A stretch of DNA of 64,000 nt, from NCBI RefSeq assembly GCF_900100605.1, contig NZ_FNCN01000006.1, positions 150,476 through 214,475 on the forward strand, given 5' to 3'. The translations under genes were made by a program, and so were the position numbers. Each line of letters starts with the position of its first letter. The first letter of the stretch is position 1. Positions 8,348-18,684 of the stretch are shown here, in pieces. This DNA is from Sinosporangium album (GTDB lineage Bacteria > Actinomycetota > Actinomycetes > Streptosporangiales > Streptosporangiaceae). Under the pieces are notes generated by a model. That model was not told the DNA's origin and ran no database searches. It saw only the letters and a program-made list of their open reading frames with translations.

Positions 8348-9279
8348 CAATTGCCCCTGGATCGCACGATGAGGTCCGCCAAGAGGGCGAGCGACCCGAT
8401 GATCATGCCGGTGGTGAACATCACGACGGTGTTCTGCGCCAGGTAGAACGGATTCCGGATCATATCCCAGACCAGGCCCTTCACGACGGCCACGACGATC
8501 AGCGTCAACGCCGGAGGCATCAGCACCTTGAGCGGGTTGAAGTACATGACCATGCGGAGCACCTGCAGGATGTAGCGGTAGGCGTCCGACACGAAGCTGA
8601 ACTTCGACGTGCCGGCGCGCTTGCTGTAGTCGATCGGCAGGTAGTAGACGTCGTGCTGGTTGGACAGGAACGCCAGCGTGATCGTCGTGACGCAGGAGAA
8701 CCCCGGAGGCAGCAGCCGCAGATAGGGCCGCGCCACCGACTTGCGAAACGCCCGCAGCCCGGAGTTGAGGTCGGGAATCTCCTGACCGGCCAGGCGCTCC
8801 GCGACCTTCCTGATGAACCACTTCGCCGGGACCCTGAGGAACTTGTGCGACCCCTGCTCGCTGGTGCGCGCCCCCACAACCTGATCGATGCTCGGATCCT
8901 TCTCCAGGATCTGCACCAGCTCAGGGATGCGCTCGTTCGGGTAGGTCATGTCGGCGTCGGTCCAGACGACGATCTCGCCGCGCGCCTCCTGCGACCCGAT
9001 CCTCCGCACCGTGCCCGACCCGCCGTTGCGGTGGAACGCCACGACCTTCATGCGGGGAAATCTCGGCTCGGCCTCCCGCAATCTGGCCAGCGTCCCGTCG
9101 CTGGAGTGGTCGTCGATGGCCAGCAGCTCATAGCTATAGCCGCTTTCGTTCATCGCGGCGGTGATGCGCTCGATCTCCTCGATGACGTGATCCTGCTCGT
9201 TGTAGCACGGCAGAACGATCGTGACGTAAGGGCTGTCGTCCACTGCGGGTCCAGGGTTGGAGGTCGGGGGCATGCTCAC
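8347..9279 (-). CDS. GT2-family polyprenyl-phosphate sugar transferase-like protein
   Basis: 310 residues. The GT2 domain shows VTIVLPCYNEQDHVIEEIE, then LAIDDHSSDGT and WTDADMTYPNERI (DXD site). Two hydrophobic helices occupy the C-terminal 70 residues. This order matches GtrB/DPM1-like enzymes that transfer a sugar from a nucleotide to a polyprenyl phosphate at the membrane. GTG at 9279 or ATG two codons later may be the start. It is first in a two-gene operon with the GT4 gene. Lipid-linked sugar made here could feed the large membrane glycosyltransferases nearby. Confidence 0.87.
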   Translation of the reverse strand: MSMPPTSNPGPAVDDSPYVTIVLPCYNEQDHVIEEIERITAAMNESGYSYELLAIDDHSSDGTLARLREAEPRFPRMKVVAFHRNGGSGTVRRIGSQEARGEIVVWTDADMTYPNERIPELVQILEKDPSIDQVVGARTSEQGSHKFLRVPAKWFIRKVAERLAGQEIPDLNSGLRAFRKSVARPYLRLLPPGFSCVTTITLAFLSNQHDVYYLPIDYSKRAGTSKFSFVSDAYRYILQVLRMVMYFNPLKVLMPPALTLIVVAVVKGLVWDMIRNPFYLAQNTVVMFTTGMIIGSLALLADLIVRSRGN

Positions 9280-9554
9280 GACCGGCGAGGATACTCGTCA
9301 AAGCTGTGCCCCGGACGCATAACCACGCTCGACGCGGCTACTCAGCGTCAACTCCCCTGGTCAACCCCACTACCAATACCGCATGCGTCACACATGTCGT
9401 GGAGAAGGAGGAAGTAGCCCTCCCACAGGACATCTTCGGCGGAAGTTCTGGACAGAGACGAATCCGCTTAGAGCCTCTCCGCAAGCGCCCGATCCACAGA
9501 GTTGGAGTGAGCGCTGTTCATCGACGAGGGAGGCCGAGCAGCGGCCGGGGCGGG

Positions 9555-11750
9555 TCAGGGAGTGGACATCCAGACGGTCATGGAGAACGACCATGTGGCG
9601 TTGGGCGGGTCGACGAGGGAGCGTTCGTCCTGGCGGGTCTTGAGGTCGAGGACCTTGTGGGCGGTGCCGTACGGCTGCACCTGGCGCTCTTCGGCGCCGA
9701 GGAGGACGGGGCGGCGGCCGGCGCTGCGGATGCGGTCGAGGAGTCGGCCGAGGTCGGCGGAGGCGGCGACGGGGTCGGGCGGGAGGTCGACCTTGGCGGT
9801 GGGGACGCCGCACATGCCGCGGACGACCTGGGTGAAGCGGTCGGCGGTGGCGCGGTCGACGATGAGGACGGAGGCGTCGGGCGGGATACGGCGGCAGAGC
9901 CCCTCGACGGCGGCGAGTTCCCCGCGTTCGATGGGGGTGAACGCCGTGCCGATGGAGGTGACGGCGGTGGGGACGAGCATGAGCAGGGCGCCGACGGCGG
10001 CGACATACGTCTGGGGGCGCGAGCCGTACCCTTTGCGCCTGGCCTTCTCCTTGGCCCAGCGCAACCCCCAGACGCCCAGCACGATCAGGCCGGGGAGCAC
10101 GACGGGCACGAGGCGCCTGGCCGCCCACGGGTGGTCGGGGGTGATGTCGGGGCGGATGAGCGTGGTGACGGTGGTCCAGCCGATGACCGCGAGCGGCAGC
10201 AGCCAGGCGGCTTCGCCACCGCGCAGCATGCGCCGCACGAGGAGTGCGGCGGCGATGGTGGCGAAGGCGACGGTGGGCACGCCGATGTACCAGAACACCC
10301 AATACAGCGAGTCTTCGTAGTAGAGCCGGGTGGGATCGACCGCCAGGCCGTTGTTCTCCTGCACTTGGGAGATGAAACCGGCGTTGAGCGCGTCGGCGGG
10401 GTTCGTCGGCACCCGCCTGACCGTCGACACGAAGGGGCGTACGGCGAAGGCGGCCATGAGCAGCGCCACCGCGACCGCGGCCATGTCGGGGAGCCGCCGG
10501 GGAAGCCTCCTTCGCCCGGTGATGTACGGCCTGGCGAGATACGGCCCGGCCAGGGCGCCTGCGGCGGTGAGCACCAGGACGGCGGCGCAGATCGCCAGCA
10601 GGGGCACCAGGGCACCGGAGAGGTATTCGAGATACGGCCTGGACAGCACGTATGCCGCCGGCCCCGACAGCAGCGCCAGGCCGACGGCGAGCCCGCCGAG
10701 CAGCGGCCAGCCGAATTCCGGCCAGCCGGCCATGAGCCCCCGCTGGAGCCGTCCGGGCTCCGTGCCTGCGAGGGCGGGCGCGGCGCGGCGCATCCGCCGG
10801 AGGGCGATCAGCAGCCCGGCGAAGACGAGCACGGGCAGCAGGTCGCGCAGGCCGTCGATGCGGACGGACACGGCCAGCCCGAAGATGAGCCCGGCGAGTG
10901 CCGCGCCGAGACGGGCGCGCGTCAGGGGACGGGAGGCGGGCGCCGTACCGGCGGCGGTGGTGCGGGCGTGGGCGGTGCCGGCGTGGGCGGTGCCGGCGTG
11001 GATGGTGCGGGCGTGGGCGTCGAGGAGGAGGGCGAGGGCTCCGAGCAGCAGGATCAGCGACGGGATCTCGCTGAACGTGGTGCGGGAGGTGTAGAGGATG
11101 GGCATGCAGACCGCGAACACCGCGGCGGCCAGGGGAGCCCACGCCGCCCCGACGAGCCGTGCGGCGAGGCCGGCGACGGTGAGCACGGCCAACGCGCCGA
11201 TCGCGGGCGGCGTCAGCAGCATGCCGATGGCGCCGCCGAGCCAGTGGCCCGCCGCGTAGACGATCGGCGCTCCGGGCATGAACTGCGGGACGATCGCCCC
11301 GTCCATGCCGTAGAAGCCGATCGTCACGAATTCCAACGCCGGGTCGGGCCCACCGAAGGCGCCTAAGTGGGCGGGGATGGGAAGCGATCCATGCTCGGCC
11401 ACCCAGACGGTGTATTGCGCGTAGGTGGCCGGGTCGCGCCGCACCGCGAGCTGCTCGGTGTGGAACAGCGCGTTGAACACCCCCGAGGCCGCGGCGACGC
11501 CCACCACGCCGAGTGCTTGCCCCGCCGTGGCGTCGACCCACTCGGGCAGGCGGCGCAGCGCGACGGCGGCGAGCCCGCAGAGCACGGCGGCGGCCAGGAG
11601 GACCGTGGGCAGCGGACGGAACCAGCCGAGCAGCAGCAGCGGCACGCCCGCCAGGAGCCAGGCCGCGAGCAGCAGGACCGGCAGCACCGTGACCACGGCG
11701 AGCACCCGGCCCGCCGACGGCCATCGCGTGTGATCGATCCTGGCGCTCAT
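9555..11750 (-). CDS. Large polytopic membrane glycosyltransferase-like protein
   Basis: 731 residues from the ATG at 11750 (MSARIDH); an upstream ATG at 11795 lacks support. At least twelve hydrophobic helices are visible, with a loop after the first helices containing FHTEQLAVRRDPATYAQYTV and a C-terminal soluble domain of about 150 residues rich in Asp and Arg. The pattern fits the ArnT/PMT-like GT-C superfamily, which uses polyprenyl-phosphate sugars outside the membrane; the acidic RRDPATY loop would hold the catalytic Asp. A His/Thr/Ala repeat (AGTAHAGTAHA) sits in one loop. Specificity unknown. Confidence 0.72.
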   Translation of the reverse strand: MSARIDHTRWPSAGRVLAVVTVLPVLLLAAWLLAGVPLLLLGWFRPLPTVLLAAAVLCGLAAVALRRLPEWVDATAGQALGVVGVAAASGVFNALFHTEQLAVRRDPATYAQYTVWVAEHGSLPIPAHLGAFGGPDPALEFVTIGFYGMDGAIVPQFMPGAPIVYAAGHWLGGAIGMLLTPPAIGALAVLTVAGLAARLVGAAWAPLAAAVFAVCMPILYTSRTTFSEIPSLILLLGALALLLDAHARTIHAGTAHAGTAHARTTAAGTAPASRPLTRARLGAALAGLIFGLAVSVRIDGLRDLLPVLVFAGLLIALRRMRRAAPALAGTEPGRLQRGLMAGWPEFGWPLLGGLAVGLALLSGPAAYVLSRPYLEYLSGALVPLLAICAAVLVLTAAGALAGPYLARPYITGRRRLPRRLPDMAAVAVALLMAAFAVRPFVSTVRRVPTNPADALNAGFISQVQENNGLAVDPTRLYYEDSLYWVFWYIGVPTVAFATIAAALLVRRMLRGGEAAWLLPLAVIGWTTVTTLIRPDITPDHPWAARRLVPVVLPGLIVLGVWGLRWAKEKARRKGYGSRPQTYVAAVGALLMLVPTAVTSIGTAFTPIERGELAAVEGLCRRIPPDASVLIVDRATADRFTQVVRGMCGVPTAKVDLPPDPVAASADLGRLLDRIRSAGRRPVLLGAEERQVQPYGTAHKVLDLKTRQDERSLVDPPNATWSFSMTVWMSTP

Positions 11751-11918
11751 CGGTGGTGGGGAGCCTACTCGTTTCCCGTGCCTTTCCCCGTCCATACGGC
11801 TCGGCCGCGGTCGATCGGGTCGCCGCGGGGGCGCGCGGCCGGTCCCGTCACCTCCGGTGCGAGCGGGTAACGTACGGCCAGCCGAATCGGGCCATCACCA
11901 GCGGAGGACGGGGGCGAC

Positions 11919-13397
11919 GTGGCCGAGGGGATCAGCGCGGAGCGACCGCCGCCCGGGGCGGTCTCCGCGCGCCGCGACACGTCCCCTCGGGCGTGGCGCG
12001 GGCGGGTGTGGCACGCCCTGCTGAAGCGGCACCGGTGGTTCGCCGCGGTTTTGGCGGCCGGACTGGTGGTGCGGGTCGTCGCGGTGCTGGGCTATCGCCC
12101 CGCCCTGTGGTTCCCCGACTCCTACACCTACGTGATCACGGCGCTGCGCCCCCGCCCCGATCTCGTGCGGCCCGCGGGCTATTCGATGTTCCTGAAGCTG
12201 CTGGAGCCGTTCCACGCCTTCGCCGTGGTCACCGCCGTGCAGCATCTGCTCGGACTCACCGCGGGGGTGCTCGTCTACGTGGTGGCGCGGCGGCTCGGCG
12301 CTCCGGCCTGGGCTTCGGCGCTCGCCTCGGTTCCGGTGCTGCTGGACGCCTACCAGGTCGAGTTGGAGCACCTGCTCGTCTCGGACTCGCTTTTCACCGT
12401 CCTGGTGCTCGGCGCGGTCTGCCTGTGCCTGCGGCAGCGCGTCACGTGGCGTACGGCCTGCGCGATCGGCCTGCTGCTCGCGGCTGCCACGCTGACCCGC
12501 ACGGTGGGGTTGCCGCTGGTGGCGGTGGTCGCCGCGTGGCTGTTCGCGCGTCGGCGGTTCGCGGCGGCGGGGGTGATGCTGGTCGCGGCGGCGGTGCCGG
12601 TGCTCGCCTACGGCGGATGGTTCTACGCGACTTACCAGCGGGTCGGGCTGGTCGGGGCGAACGGGGTGTTCCTCTATGCCCGGACGATGGCGTTCGCCGA
12701 CTGCGGCCTCATGAAGCCCCCGCAGGATCTCAGCGTGCTCTGTGATGCGCGTCCCCCGGCGGAGCGCCCGCCGTCGCAGGACTACATCTGGCGGCGGGAC
12801 TCGCCGCTGGTCCAATTGCCGGGCATCACGTTCACCAAGGAGACCGACGACCTCGCGGGCCGGTTCGCGATGTTGGCGATCCGCACCCAGCCGCTGGATT
12901 ATGTGGTCTCGACGCTGTCGGAGCTGTCGCGGACCTTCACCGTGACCCGTCACGTATACCCGGACCAGGAGATTTACGACCTCTACGAATTTCCCGCGGT
13001 GTCCCCGCCTCCCCCCACGCGGGAGGCGGCGGTGGTCGGGGCGCGGTTCGCCGAGCAGTACGAGCGCGGTCCGATCGGGACGGAGGTGGTGGAGCCCTAT
13101 GCGGGGTGGATGAGGAAATACCAGGACATGGTGTGGATGCCAGGAGCGGGGCTTCTCGTCATTCTGCTCGTTCCCCCTGCGATCGCCGCAGGTCGGATGA
13201 TGCGCCGCACGCCCGGCCACCCCCTCGACCCGGCCGTGCTCCTTCCCTGGGCGACGGCCTGGACTCTGCTGGTCATACCTGCGCTGACCGCGGAATTCGA
13301 CTACCGCTACGTGCTGCCCGCCGTACCTTTGGCCGCGCTGGCCGCGGCACTCGCCGTACGCGGGCGGATCGTCCCAGGTCGGAAACCCTCCACCTGA
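11919..13397 (+). CDS. PMT/ArnT-like membrane glycosyltransferase
   Basis: 492 residues with about ten hydrophobic helices. The first extracytoplasmic loop has WFPDSYTYV, an Asp-containing motif like the catalytic loop of GT39/GT83 enzymes, and LEHLLVSDSLF follows. The GTG start is supported by GCGGAGGACG upstream. It is divergent from the large membrane protein at 9.6-11.8 kb, sharing a 168-base intergenic region. It probably transfers a sugar from a polyprenyl-phosphate donor to a secreted or lipid acceptor. The C-terminal helix is followed by a short basic tail. Confidence 0.78.
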   Translation: MAEGISAERPPPGAVSARRDTSPRAWRGRVWHALLKRHRWFAAVLAAGLVVRVVAVLGYRPALWFPDSYTYVITALRPRPDLVRPAGYSMFLKLLEPFHAFAVVTAVQHLLGLTAGVLVYVVARRLGAPAWASALASVPVLLDAYQVELEHLLVSDSLFTVLVLGAVCLCLRQRVTWRTACAIGLLLAAATLTRTVGLPLVAVVAAWLFARRRFAAAGVMLVAAAVPVLAYGGWFYATYQRVGLVGANGVFLYARTMAFADCGLMKPPQDLSVLCDARPPAERPPSQDYIWRRDSPLVQLPGITFTKETDDLAGRFAMLAIRTQPLDYVVSTLSELSRTFTVTRHVYPDQEIYDLYEFPAVSPPPPTREAAVVGARFAEQYERGPIGTEVVEPYAGWMRKYQDMVWMPGAGLLVILLVPPAIAAGRMMRRTPGHPLDPAVLLPWATAWTLLVIPALTAEFDYRYVLPAVPLAALAAALAVRGRIVPGRKPST

Positions 13398-13636
13398 GGG
13401 CATCCTGAGAAGAATGCAAATAGACGTTTAAGAACATTCCTCGCAATGTCCGGTTCTGTATGCTGTGGCCCTGGATCATCCGGGCAGGGGGCCAACGAGA
13501 TCACGGTCCTTCTCGGCCGATCATGGCACCGGCTCTCATGCCGGTGACCTAGTCTTCTGGCGCGACGAACGATCGAACGAACTCGCGTGCGGCACATGCC
13601 CGCCGGGTTCGCAGGACCACGAGGCGGGGGGTGGGG

Positions 13637-15574
13637 ATGAGCGAGCGTCGGCGTGCCGCTCAGAACAATCCCCGGACGGCATCCCAACAACCCGGGCGCG
13701 GCGACGACGGCCCCGCAGACCCCCTACGCAGGGGTTCCGCACCGCCGGAGACGGGATTCATGGGCGTCGCGCCGCCGGCGCGCGGCCGCAGGCACGCCCC
13801 CGCGCCGGACCCCGCAGACCCCCGCGCGGCGGCAGGCCCCGCACCGCCCGCGGCACCGGGCGTGAGGGGCGGCGGACGCCGAGGAGTCGCTCCCGCCGAG
13901 AACGCGCACGCCGCTACCGCTCCCCCGGGCACCGGCCGCAGGGGGTCGCGCCATGCGAACCCCGCCCCGGGCACCGGCCCGGGAATGCCTCCCGCGGGAC
14001 CACCTCCCGGAGCGCCCGGCGGCTCCCCCGGCGATGCCCCGGGAAAGCCTCCCGGCGGGCCGACGGGCGGCAGGCGCGGCGCGGGCGGCCCCGCGGACGG
14101 TAAGAAGAGGCGCGTGATGGCCTGGGTCAGCATCGCACTGACCGTCGTGCTCGTGGCCGTCACCCTCGGGGCCTACAAGGTCTACCTCGACCTCGAAGGC
14201 AACATCGCACGCAAGGACATCGAAGACGAACTCGGCGCCAACCGCCCGCCGGAGACGGGCGCGCTCAATGTGCTGCTCGTCGGCTCGGACACCCGGGTCG
14301 GCGCCGCCAACAAGAAATACGGCCCAAAGAGCCAGAATCTCGGCGAGCGCACCGACACCATCATCCTTCTCCACGTCTCCCCCAACCGGGACAAAGCGAC
14401 CCTGGTGAGCTTCCCGCGCGACTCGATGGTCCAGATCCCGGAGTGCAGGAATCCCCAGACCAAAGCGGTGGTCGCCGCCGGCCTGCGCATGATCAACTCT
14501 GCCTTCAACGACGGAGGCATCGCCTGCACGATCAGGACCATCGAATCCCTGACCCAGATCCACATCAACCACTACGTGAAGGTGGACTTCGCCGGCTTCA
14601 AGGGCATCATCGACGCCCTCAAGGGCATCGAGATCTGTCTGCCGAAGGACGTCGACGACAAGGCAGCCAAGTTCAAGAAGCCGGCGGGCAGGCATGTGGT
14701 AATGGGCGAGGAGGCCCTGGCATACGTGCGGATCCGCAAGAACCTCGGCAACGGCAGCGACACCGACCGCATCAAGCGGCAGCAGGTGTTCCTCACACAG
14801 GTGATGAAGAAGGCCACGAGCATGGACCTCTTCACCAACCCCGCGCAGCTGCTCGACTTCCTCAACGCGGCGACCAAATCCGTGGAGATGGACAGCAATC
14901 TCACCGTGCCGCGTCTCGTCGAGATCGCGGGAAGCGCCCAGGCCCTGACCGCCAACAAACTGCAGTCGATCACCGTGCCGTGGGAGCCGTACCCCGCCAA
15001 CGAGAACCACGTGCAGTGGAAGAAACCCGACGCCGACGATCTGTTCGCCATGATCCGCAGCGACATCGAGGTCACCCCTTCCGCGAAGCCCAAGTCGAGC
15101 TCAAGCGCCTCCGCCAAGCCGGCCATCAAGCCCGCCCAGATCAGGGTGCAGGTGCTCAACGGCACGACCACGTACGGCAAGGCCAAAGAGGTCGCCGACG
15201 CGCTGTCGGCCCAGGGCTTCGTGGTCACCCATGTGGGCAACGCGCCCCTGGAGAACGGGGTCTCGGCGCCCAAGAGCCGGGTGCTCTACGCCGAACGGGC
15301 CGCGCAGGGCCCCGACTACGCCTCCCCGCTGGCCGCGAAGATGCAGAACAAGGTCACCCCCGAGGCCGGCAAGCTGCAGAGCCCCAACCTCTCCGCTTAC
15401 ACCGCCCCGCCGACCGCGGCGCCGTCGGGCACCCCGTCCTCCGCGGTCACCCCCGGAAGCCCGATCATCCAGCTCGTCATCGGGGACGACTGGCAGGGTG
15501 TGAAGGTGCCGGTGAAGATCCCGGAAAGCGTCAAGGGCTCGGTGGTCAACGCCAAGACCAACATCTGCCAATGA
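13637..15574 (+). CDS. LytR-CpsA-Psr (LCP) family ligase with LytR_C domain
   Basis: About 645 residues. A 155-residue Pro/Gly/Ala/Arg-rich cytoplasmic leader is followed by one TM helix (WVSIALTVVLVAVTLGAYKV). The LCP domain contains NVLLVGSDTR, GERTDTIILLHV, LVSFPRDSMVQIP and DTDRIKRQQVFLTQ, covering the conserved Arg/Asp residues that bind polyprenyl pyrophosphate. After a Ser/Lys linker comes a LytR_C domain (IRVQVLNGTTTYGKAKEVA). LCP proteins attach wall glycopolymers to peptidoglycan outside the membrane. ATG at 13637 is preferred over GTG two codons earlier because a G-rich site precedes it. A second LCP gene lies near 46-48 kb. Confidence 0.9.
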   Translation: MSERRRAAQNNPRTASQQPGRGDDGPADPLRRGSAPPETGFMGVAPPARGRRHAPAPDPADPRAAAGPAPPAAPGVRGGGRRGVAPAENAHAATAPPGTGRRGSRHANPAPGTGPGMPPAGPPPGAPGGSPGDAPGKPPGGPTGGRRGAGGPADGKKRRVMAWVSIALTVVLVAVTLGAYKVYLDLEGNIARKDIEDELGANRPPETGALNVLLVGSDTRVGAANKKYGPKSQNLGERTDTIILLHVSPNRDKATLVSFPRDSMVQIPECRNPQTKAVVAAGLRMINSAFNDGGIACTIRTIESLTQIHINHYVKVDFAGFKGIIDALKGIEICLPKDVDDKAAKFKKPAGRHVVMGEEALAYVRIRKNLGNGSDTDRIKRQQVFLTQVMKKATSMDLFTNPAQLLDFLNAATKSVEMDSNLTVPRLVEIAGSAQALTANKLQSITVPWEPYPANENHVQWKKPDADDLFAMIRSDIEVTPSAKPKSSSSASAKPAIKPAQIRVQVLNGTTTYGKAKEVADALSAQGFVVTHVGNAPLENGVSAPKSRVLYAERAAQGPDYASPLAAKMQNKVTPEAGKLQSPNLSAYTAPPTAAPSGTPSSAVTPGSPIIQLVIGDDWQGVKVPVKIPESVKGSVVNAKTNICQ

Positions 15575-15808
15575 GCGCATCGGCAGCCCTTCCCCTTCCG
15601 TCCACTCGACACCACAGGTGAACCCGACATTCGCCATGCAACTTCGTGTTCGTGCGGCCCTTACGCGACAGTGGTCGCAGAGGCGGTTACTGTGGATGGG
15701 TCGGCGGCACGGGGCCTGCCGGTCCACTCGACATCATCTGGCAGCGCACGCACCACCCAGGCGCGACTCTGCCTTCCGTCCGCTAACAGATAGCTGAGTG
15801 TTCCTCCC

Positions 15809-18649
15809 GTGAGTGACATCCGTTCCCCGTTCAATGTGCCGGCCCCGCGCGACACCGACCCAGACTCCGATGTTCCAGCAGCTCCCGGGCATGCCCCGGC
15901 AGAGCCTCCCGAACGGCGAAGCGACGTGCGTCCGCCACCTCAGCACGGCCCCGCATCCGACTCCTGGCCGGGCGACCGAGGCGGGCACACCCGCCCGAGC
16001 GGCGGAGACGCCGCCGCCTCCTTCTCCGACGACGAGGATGAGGCCGAGATCACGGCCTGGGGCTATCCCGCATACGGCAGCCGCCCCTACGAGGGCCTCG
16101 CGCAGTCGCAGGGGCACAGCCCATCGGCGGGATCCCCGCAGTCAGGGGGGCCCGGCCCATCTCCGGCATATCCACAGTCAGGGGCGCACGGCCCACCGCC
16201 GGGACACGCCCGGGAGACGCAACGCGACCCGGGCACCGACCCACTCGGGCACTTCGCGCCGCCGCAGCCAAGCGGCCGGCCTTACGCCGACTCGCCCTAC
16301 GCGGAGCCGTCCCCCGGCGACAGCCTCGGCGGGCAGACGCGCGATCCGCTGGCTTCGCCGTACGAGCGTCCCGCGCCTCGCCGGCCCGCCGCATGGGAGC
16401 AGGATGCCCCGTCCACAACCGGCGGCACCTACTGGGACAAGGCCTGGGATAAGGCACCCGCCCCGGGCACACACGATCCGCTCGGTGCGCCGCCCGCACC
16501 GCCCGCGCCTCCTCAGAGCACCGACCCGTACGGCACAGCCACCTCAAGCGGCGCCGACCCGTTCGACCACTTCTCCGCGCGCGGCGGCACCGACCCGCAC
16601 GGCCGCGCCGCCCCCTGGAGCGGCACGGACGCCTTCGGCCGCGCGTCCTTCCCGGGAGACGGCCACGACCCGCTCGGCCCCGTCTCCCCGCGCGGCGGCA
16701 CCGATCCGCTGGGCCGACCCTCCCAGCCGGGCGGCGCCGACCCCCTCAGCGGCCTTCCCGTCGGCACCGACTCCTTCGGCCGGCCGAACCCGCCCGCCGG
16801 CACCGACCCCTTCGGCCGACCGGCGCCTTCCGGCAGCACTGACACATTCAGCGGCACAGATGTATTCGGCGGCACGGACCCGTTCGGCGGCACAGATGCG
16901 TTCGGCAGGACGGACGCGTTCGGCGGCACGGATGCGTTCGGCAGGACCGGCGTCTCCCGCAGCGCGGGCATCGAGCCGTTCGGTCAGACGCCCAGGACCG
17001 ACGGCACCGACCCCCTCGGTCAGATCCCCCAGACCGGCAACATCGATCCAGTCGGCCCGCCTTCCGCCCTGAGCGGTACCGACCACTTCGGCCGAATCGC
17101 CCCACCCGATGGCACCGACCACTTCGGCCGAATCGCCCCACCCGGCGGCACCGACCACTTCGGCCAGGCTTCCTTCCCCGGCGTCACCGACCCCTTCGCT
17201 CGGCCGAACCCGCCCGCCGGCACCGACCCCTTCGGCAGGACCGGGTCCGGCCACGGCGGCGGCACCGACCCGTTCGGCCAGGGGCCGCATGGCGGCACGC
17301 CACCGCAGCCGCACACTCCCGGGGGGCAGTGGCCCGGGCCCACCGACCACGTGGACCACCTGTCGCCCGGGGGCGTCCCACTGCCCCGGCCGACCGACCG
17401 CCACATGACGAACCCCCACGGCGTCGACACGCAGCACATGGGCCTGCACGCGACCCGTCCCCAAGGCGTCCCCCACAGCATTCCCCCCGGCGTCCCCCCC
17501 GGCGTCGAGTCGGCACCGCCGGAGCGCACCACATCGGTGCAGATTCCCGAACGCACGGGGATGCCTCCTCGGGGCGGCGCGATCCTGACCGCGGTGACCG
17601 AGACCGGCATTCGCGCACGTACGGCTGCCGCCGCCCCCGCCCAGGGGGCGCGCGCGCCGAGGAAGCGCGAGCCGTACCTCGACAACGTGAAGTTCATCCT
17701 GATTTGGCTGGTGGTGGCGGGCCACGCCCTCGTGCCGACCCTTGACGCGCACTCCGGGAAATCCGCCTATATTTTCATTTTTGCCTTCCACATGCCGCTT
17801 TTCGTCATGATCAGCGGTTATTTGAGTAGGAATTTCTGGAACTCGAATGCGAAGACCAACAAACTGGTCGACACATTCCTGATCCCCTATGTGATCGTTG
17901 AAGTCGGCTATGCCCTGCTCCGTCTCGCCACCGGGCAGAAGTGGAGCTTGACGATCATGGACCCGGCCTGGCTGAACTGGTATCTCTTGGCCCTGCTGCT
18001 CTGGCGGCTTTCGACACCGGTGTGGAAGCGCATGCGCTATCCGTTCCTGGTGTCGGTGGTGATCTATATGCTGGCGGGCTTCTCCGCGATCTCCGGCGAT
18101 TTCAGCATGGACCGGTTCTTCGGGCTGCTGCCGTTCTTCGTGCTCGGCCTCCTGCTCCAGCCGAAGCACTTCGAGATGCTCAACCGGGGCTGGGTCAAGA
18201 TCCTCGCCGCGGTGACGCTGGTCGGCGGGGCGGGCGTCGCGATCCTCGCCGCGCCGCACATGTCGGTCAGGCCCATGTATTTCAAGTACGGCTTCGAGGA
18301 TCTCGGGCTCACCTGGCTGCCCGGCCTCGGGATGCGCGCGGCCCTGCTCATCGGGTCGATGGCGCTGTCCTTCGCAGTGCTGGCGCTCGCGCCCCGCGGC
18401 GAGACGTGGTACACCGATCTCGGCACGCGCACGCTCTACGCCTACCTGCTGCACGGCATCCCCGTGATGATCGGCAAGGAGACCGGCCTGCTCAACCTGC
18501 CCTGGCTGCACGGACCGCTCGGTGTCATCGCGATCTCCACCGCCTCACTTCTACTGGCCGTCATTCTCTGTCTGCCGATCACCCGCACCGCTTTCAAGTG
18601 GCTGCTCGAACCCCGCCTCGTCTGGCTCTACCGGCGGCCTTCCCGCTGA
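15809..18649 (+). CDS. Acyltransferase-3 family protein with a long repetitive N-terminus
   Basis: 946 residues. Roughly the first 615 are disordered, Pro/Gly/Asp-rich and presumably cytoplasmic. The C-terminal third is an acyltransferase-3 domain of about ten TM helices, opening with LDNVKFILIWLVVAGHAL, where the His is the family's conserved residue, followed by FAFHMPLFVMISGYLSR. Such enzymes move acetyl or other acyl groups onto extracellular sugars. The acyltransferase alone is about 330 residues, the usual family size, so the leader is an added region. GTG start without a clear ribosome-binding site. It follows the LCP gene by 234 bases. A hairpin terminator follows. Confidence 0.82.
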   Translation: MSDIRSPFNVPAPRDTDPDSDVPAAPGHAPAEPPERRSDVRPPPQHGPASDSWPGDRGGHTRPSGGDAAASFSDDEDEAEITAWGYPAYGSRPYEGLAQSQGHSPSAGSPQSGGPGPSPAYPQSGAHGPPPGHARETQRDPGTDPLGHFAPPQPSGRPYADSPYAEPSPGDSLGGQTRDPLASPYERPAPRRPAAWEQDAPSTTGGTYWDKAWDKAPAPGTHDPLGAPPAPPAPPQSTDPYGTATSSGADPFDHFSARGGTDPHGRAAPWSGTDAFGRASFPGDGHDPLGPVSPRGGTDPLGRPSQPGGADPLSGLPVGTDSFGRPNPPAGTDPFGRPAPSGSTDTFSGTDVFGGTDPFGGTDAFGRTDAFGGTDAFGRTGVSRSAGIEPFGQTPRTDGTDPLGQIPQTGNIDPVGPPSALSGTDHFGRIAPPDGTDHFGRIAPPGGTDHFGQASFPGVTDPFARPNPPAGTDPFGRTGSGHGGGTDPFGQGPHGGTPPQPHTPGGQWPGPTDHVDHLSPGGVPLPRPTDRHMTNPHGVDTQHMGLHATRPQGVPHSIPPGVPPGVESAPPERTTSVQIPERTGMPPRGGAILTAVTETGIRARTAAAAPAQGARAPRKREPYLDNVKFILIWLVVAGHALVPTLDAHSGKSAYIFIFAFHMPLFVMISGYLSRNFWNSNAKTNKLVDTFLIPYVIVEVGYALLRLATGQKWSLTIMDPAWLNWYLLALLLWRLSTPVWKRMRYPFLVSVVIYMLAGFSAISGDFSMDRFFGLLPFFVLGLLLQPKHFEMLNRGWVKILAAVTLVGGAGVAILAAPHMSVRPMYFKYGFEDLGLTWLPGLGMRAALLIGSMALSFAVLALAPRGETWYTDLGTRTLYAYLLHGIPVMIGKETGLLNLPWLHGPLGVIAISTASLLLAVILCLPITRTAFKWLLEPRLVWLYRRPSR
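16540..17290 (+). repeat. GTDPFGR-type coding repeat array
   Basis: Within the acyltransferase gene, some two dozen copies of a Gly-Thr-Asp-x-Phe/Leu-Gly core recur about every 8-12 residues (GTDPFGRPAP, GTDAFGRTDAF, GTDHFGRIAPP and variants). Spacer length and sequence vary, so this is a degenerate protein repeat rather than an exact DNA array, although adjacent 27-42 base blocks are nearly identical at about 17,080-17,160. Confidence 0.8.
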
Positions 18650-18684
18650 TCCACTCCCGCTGATCCACCCCTACGGGGGACGAC

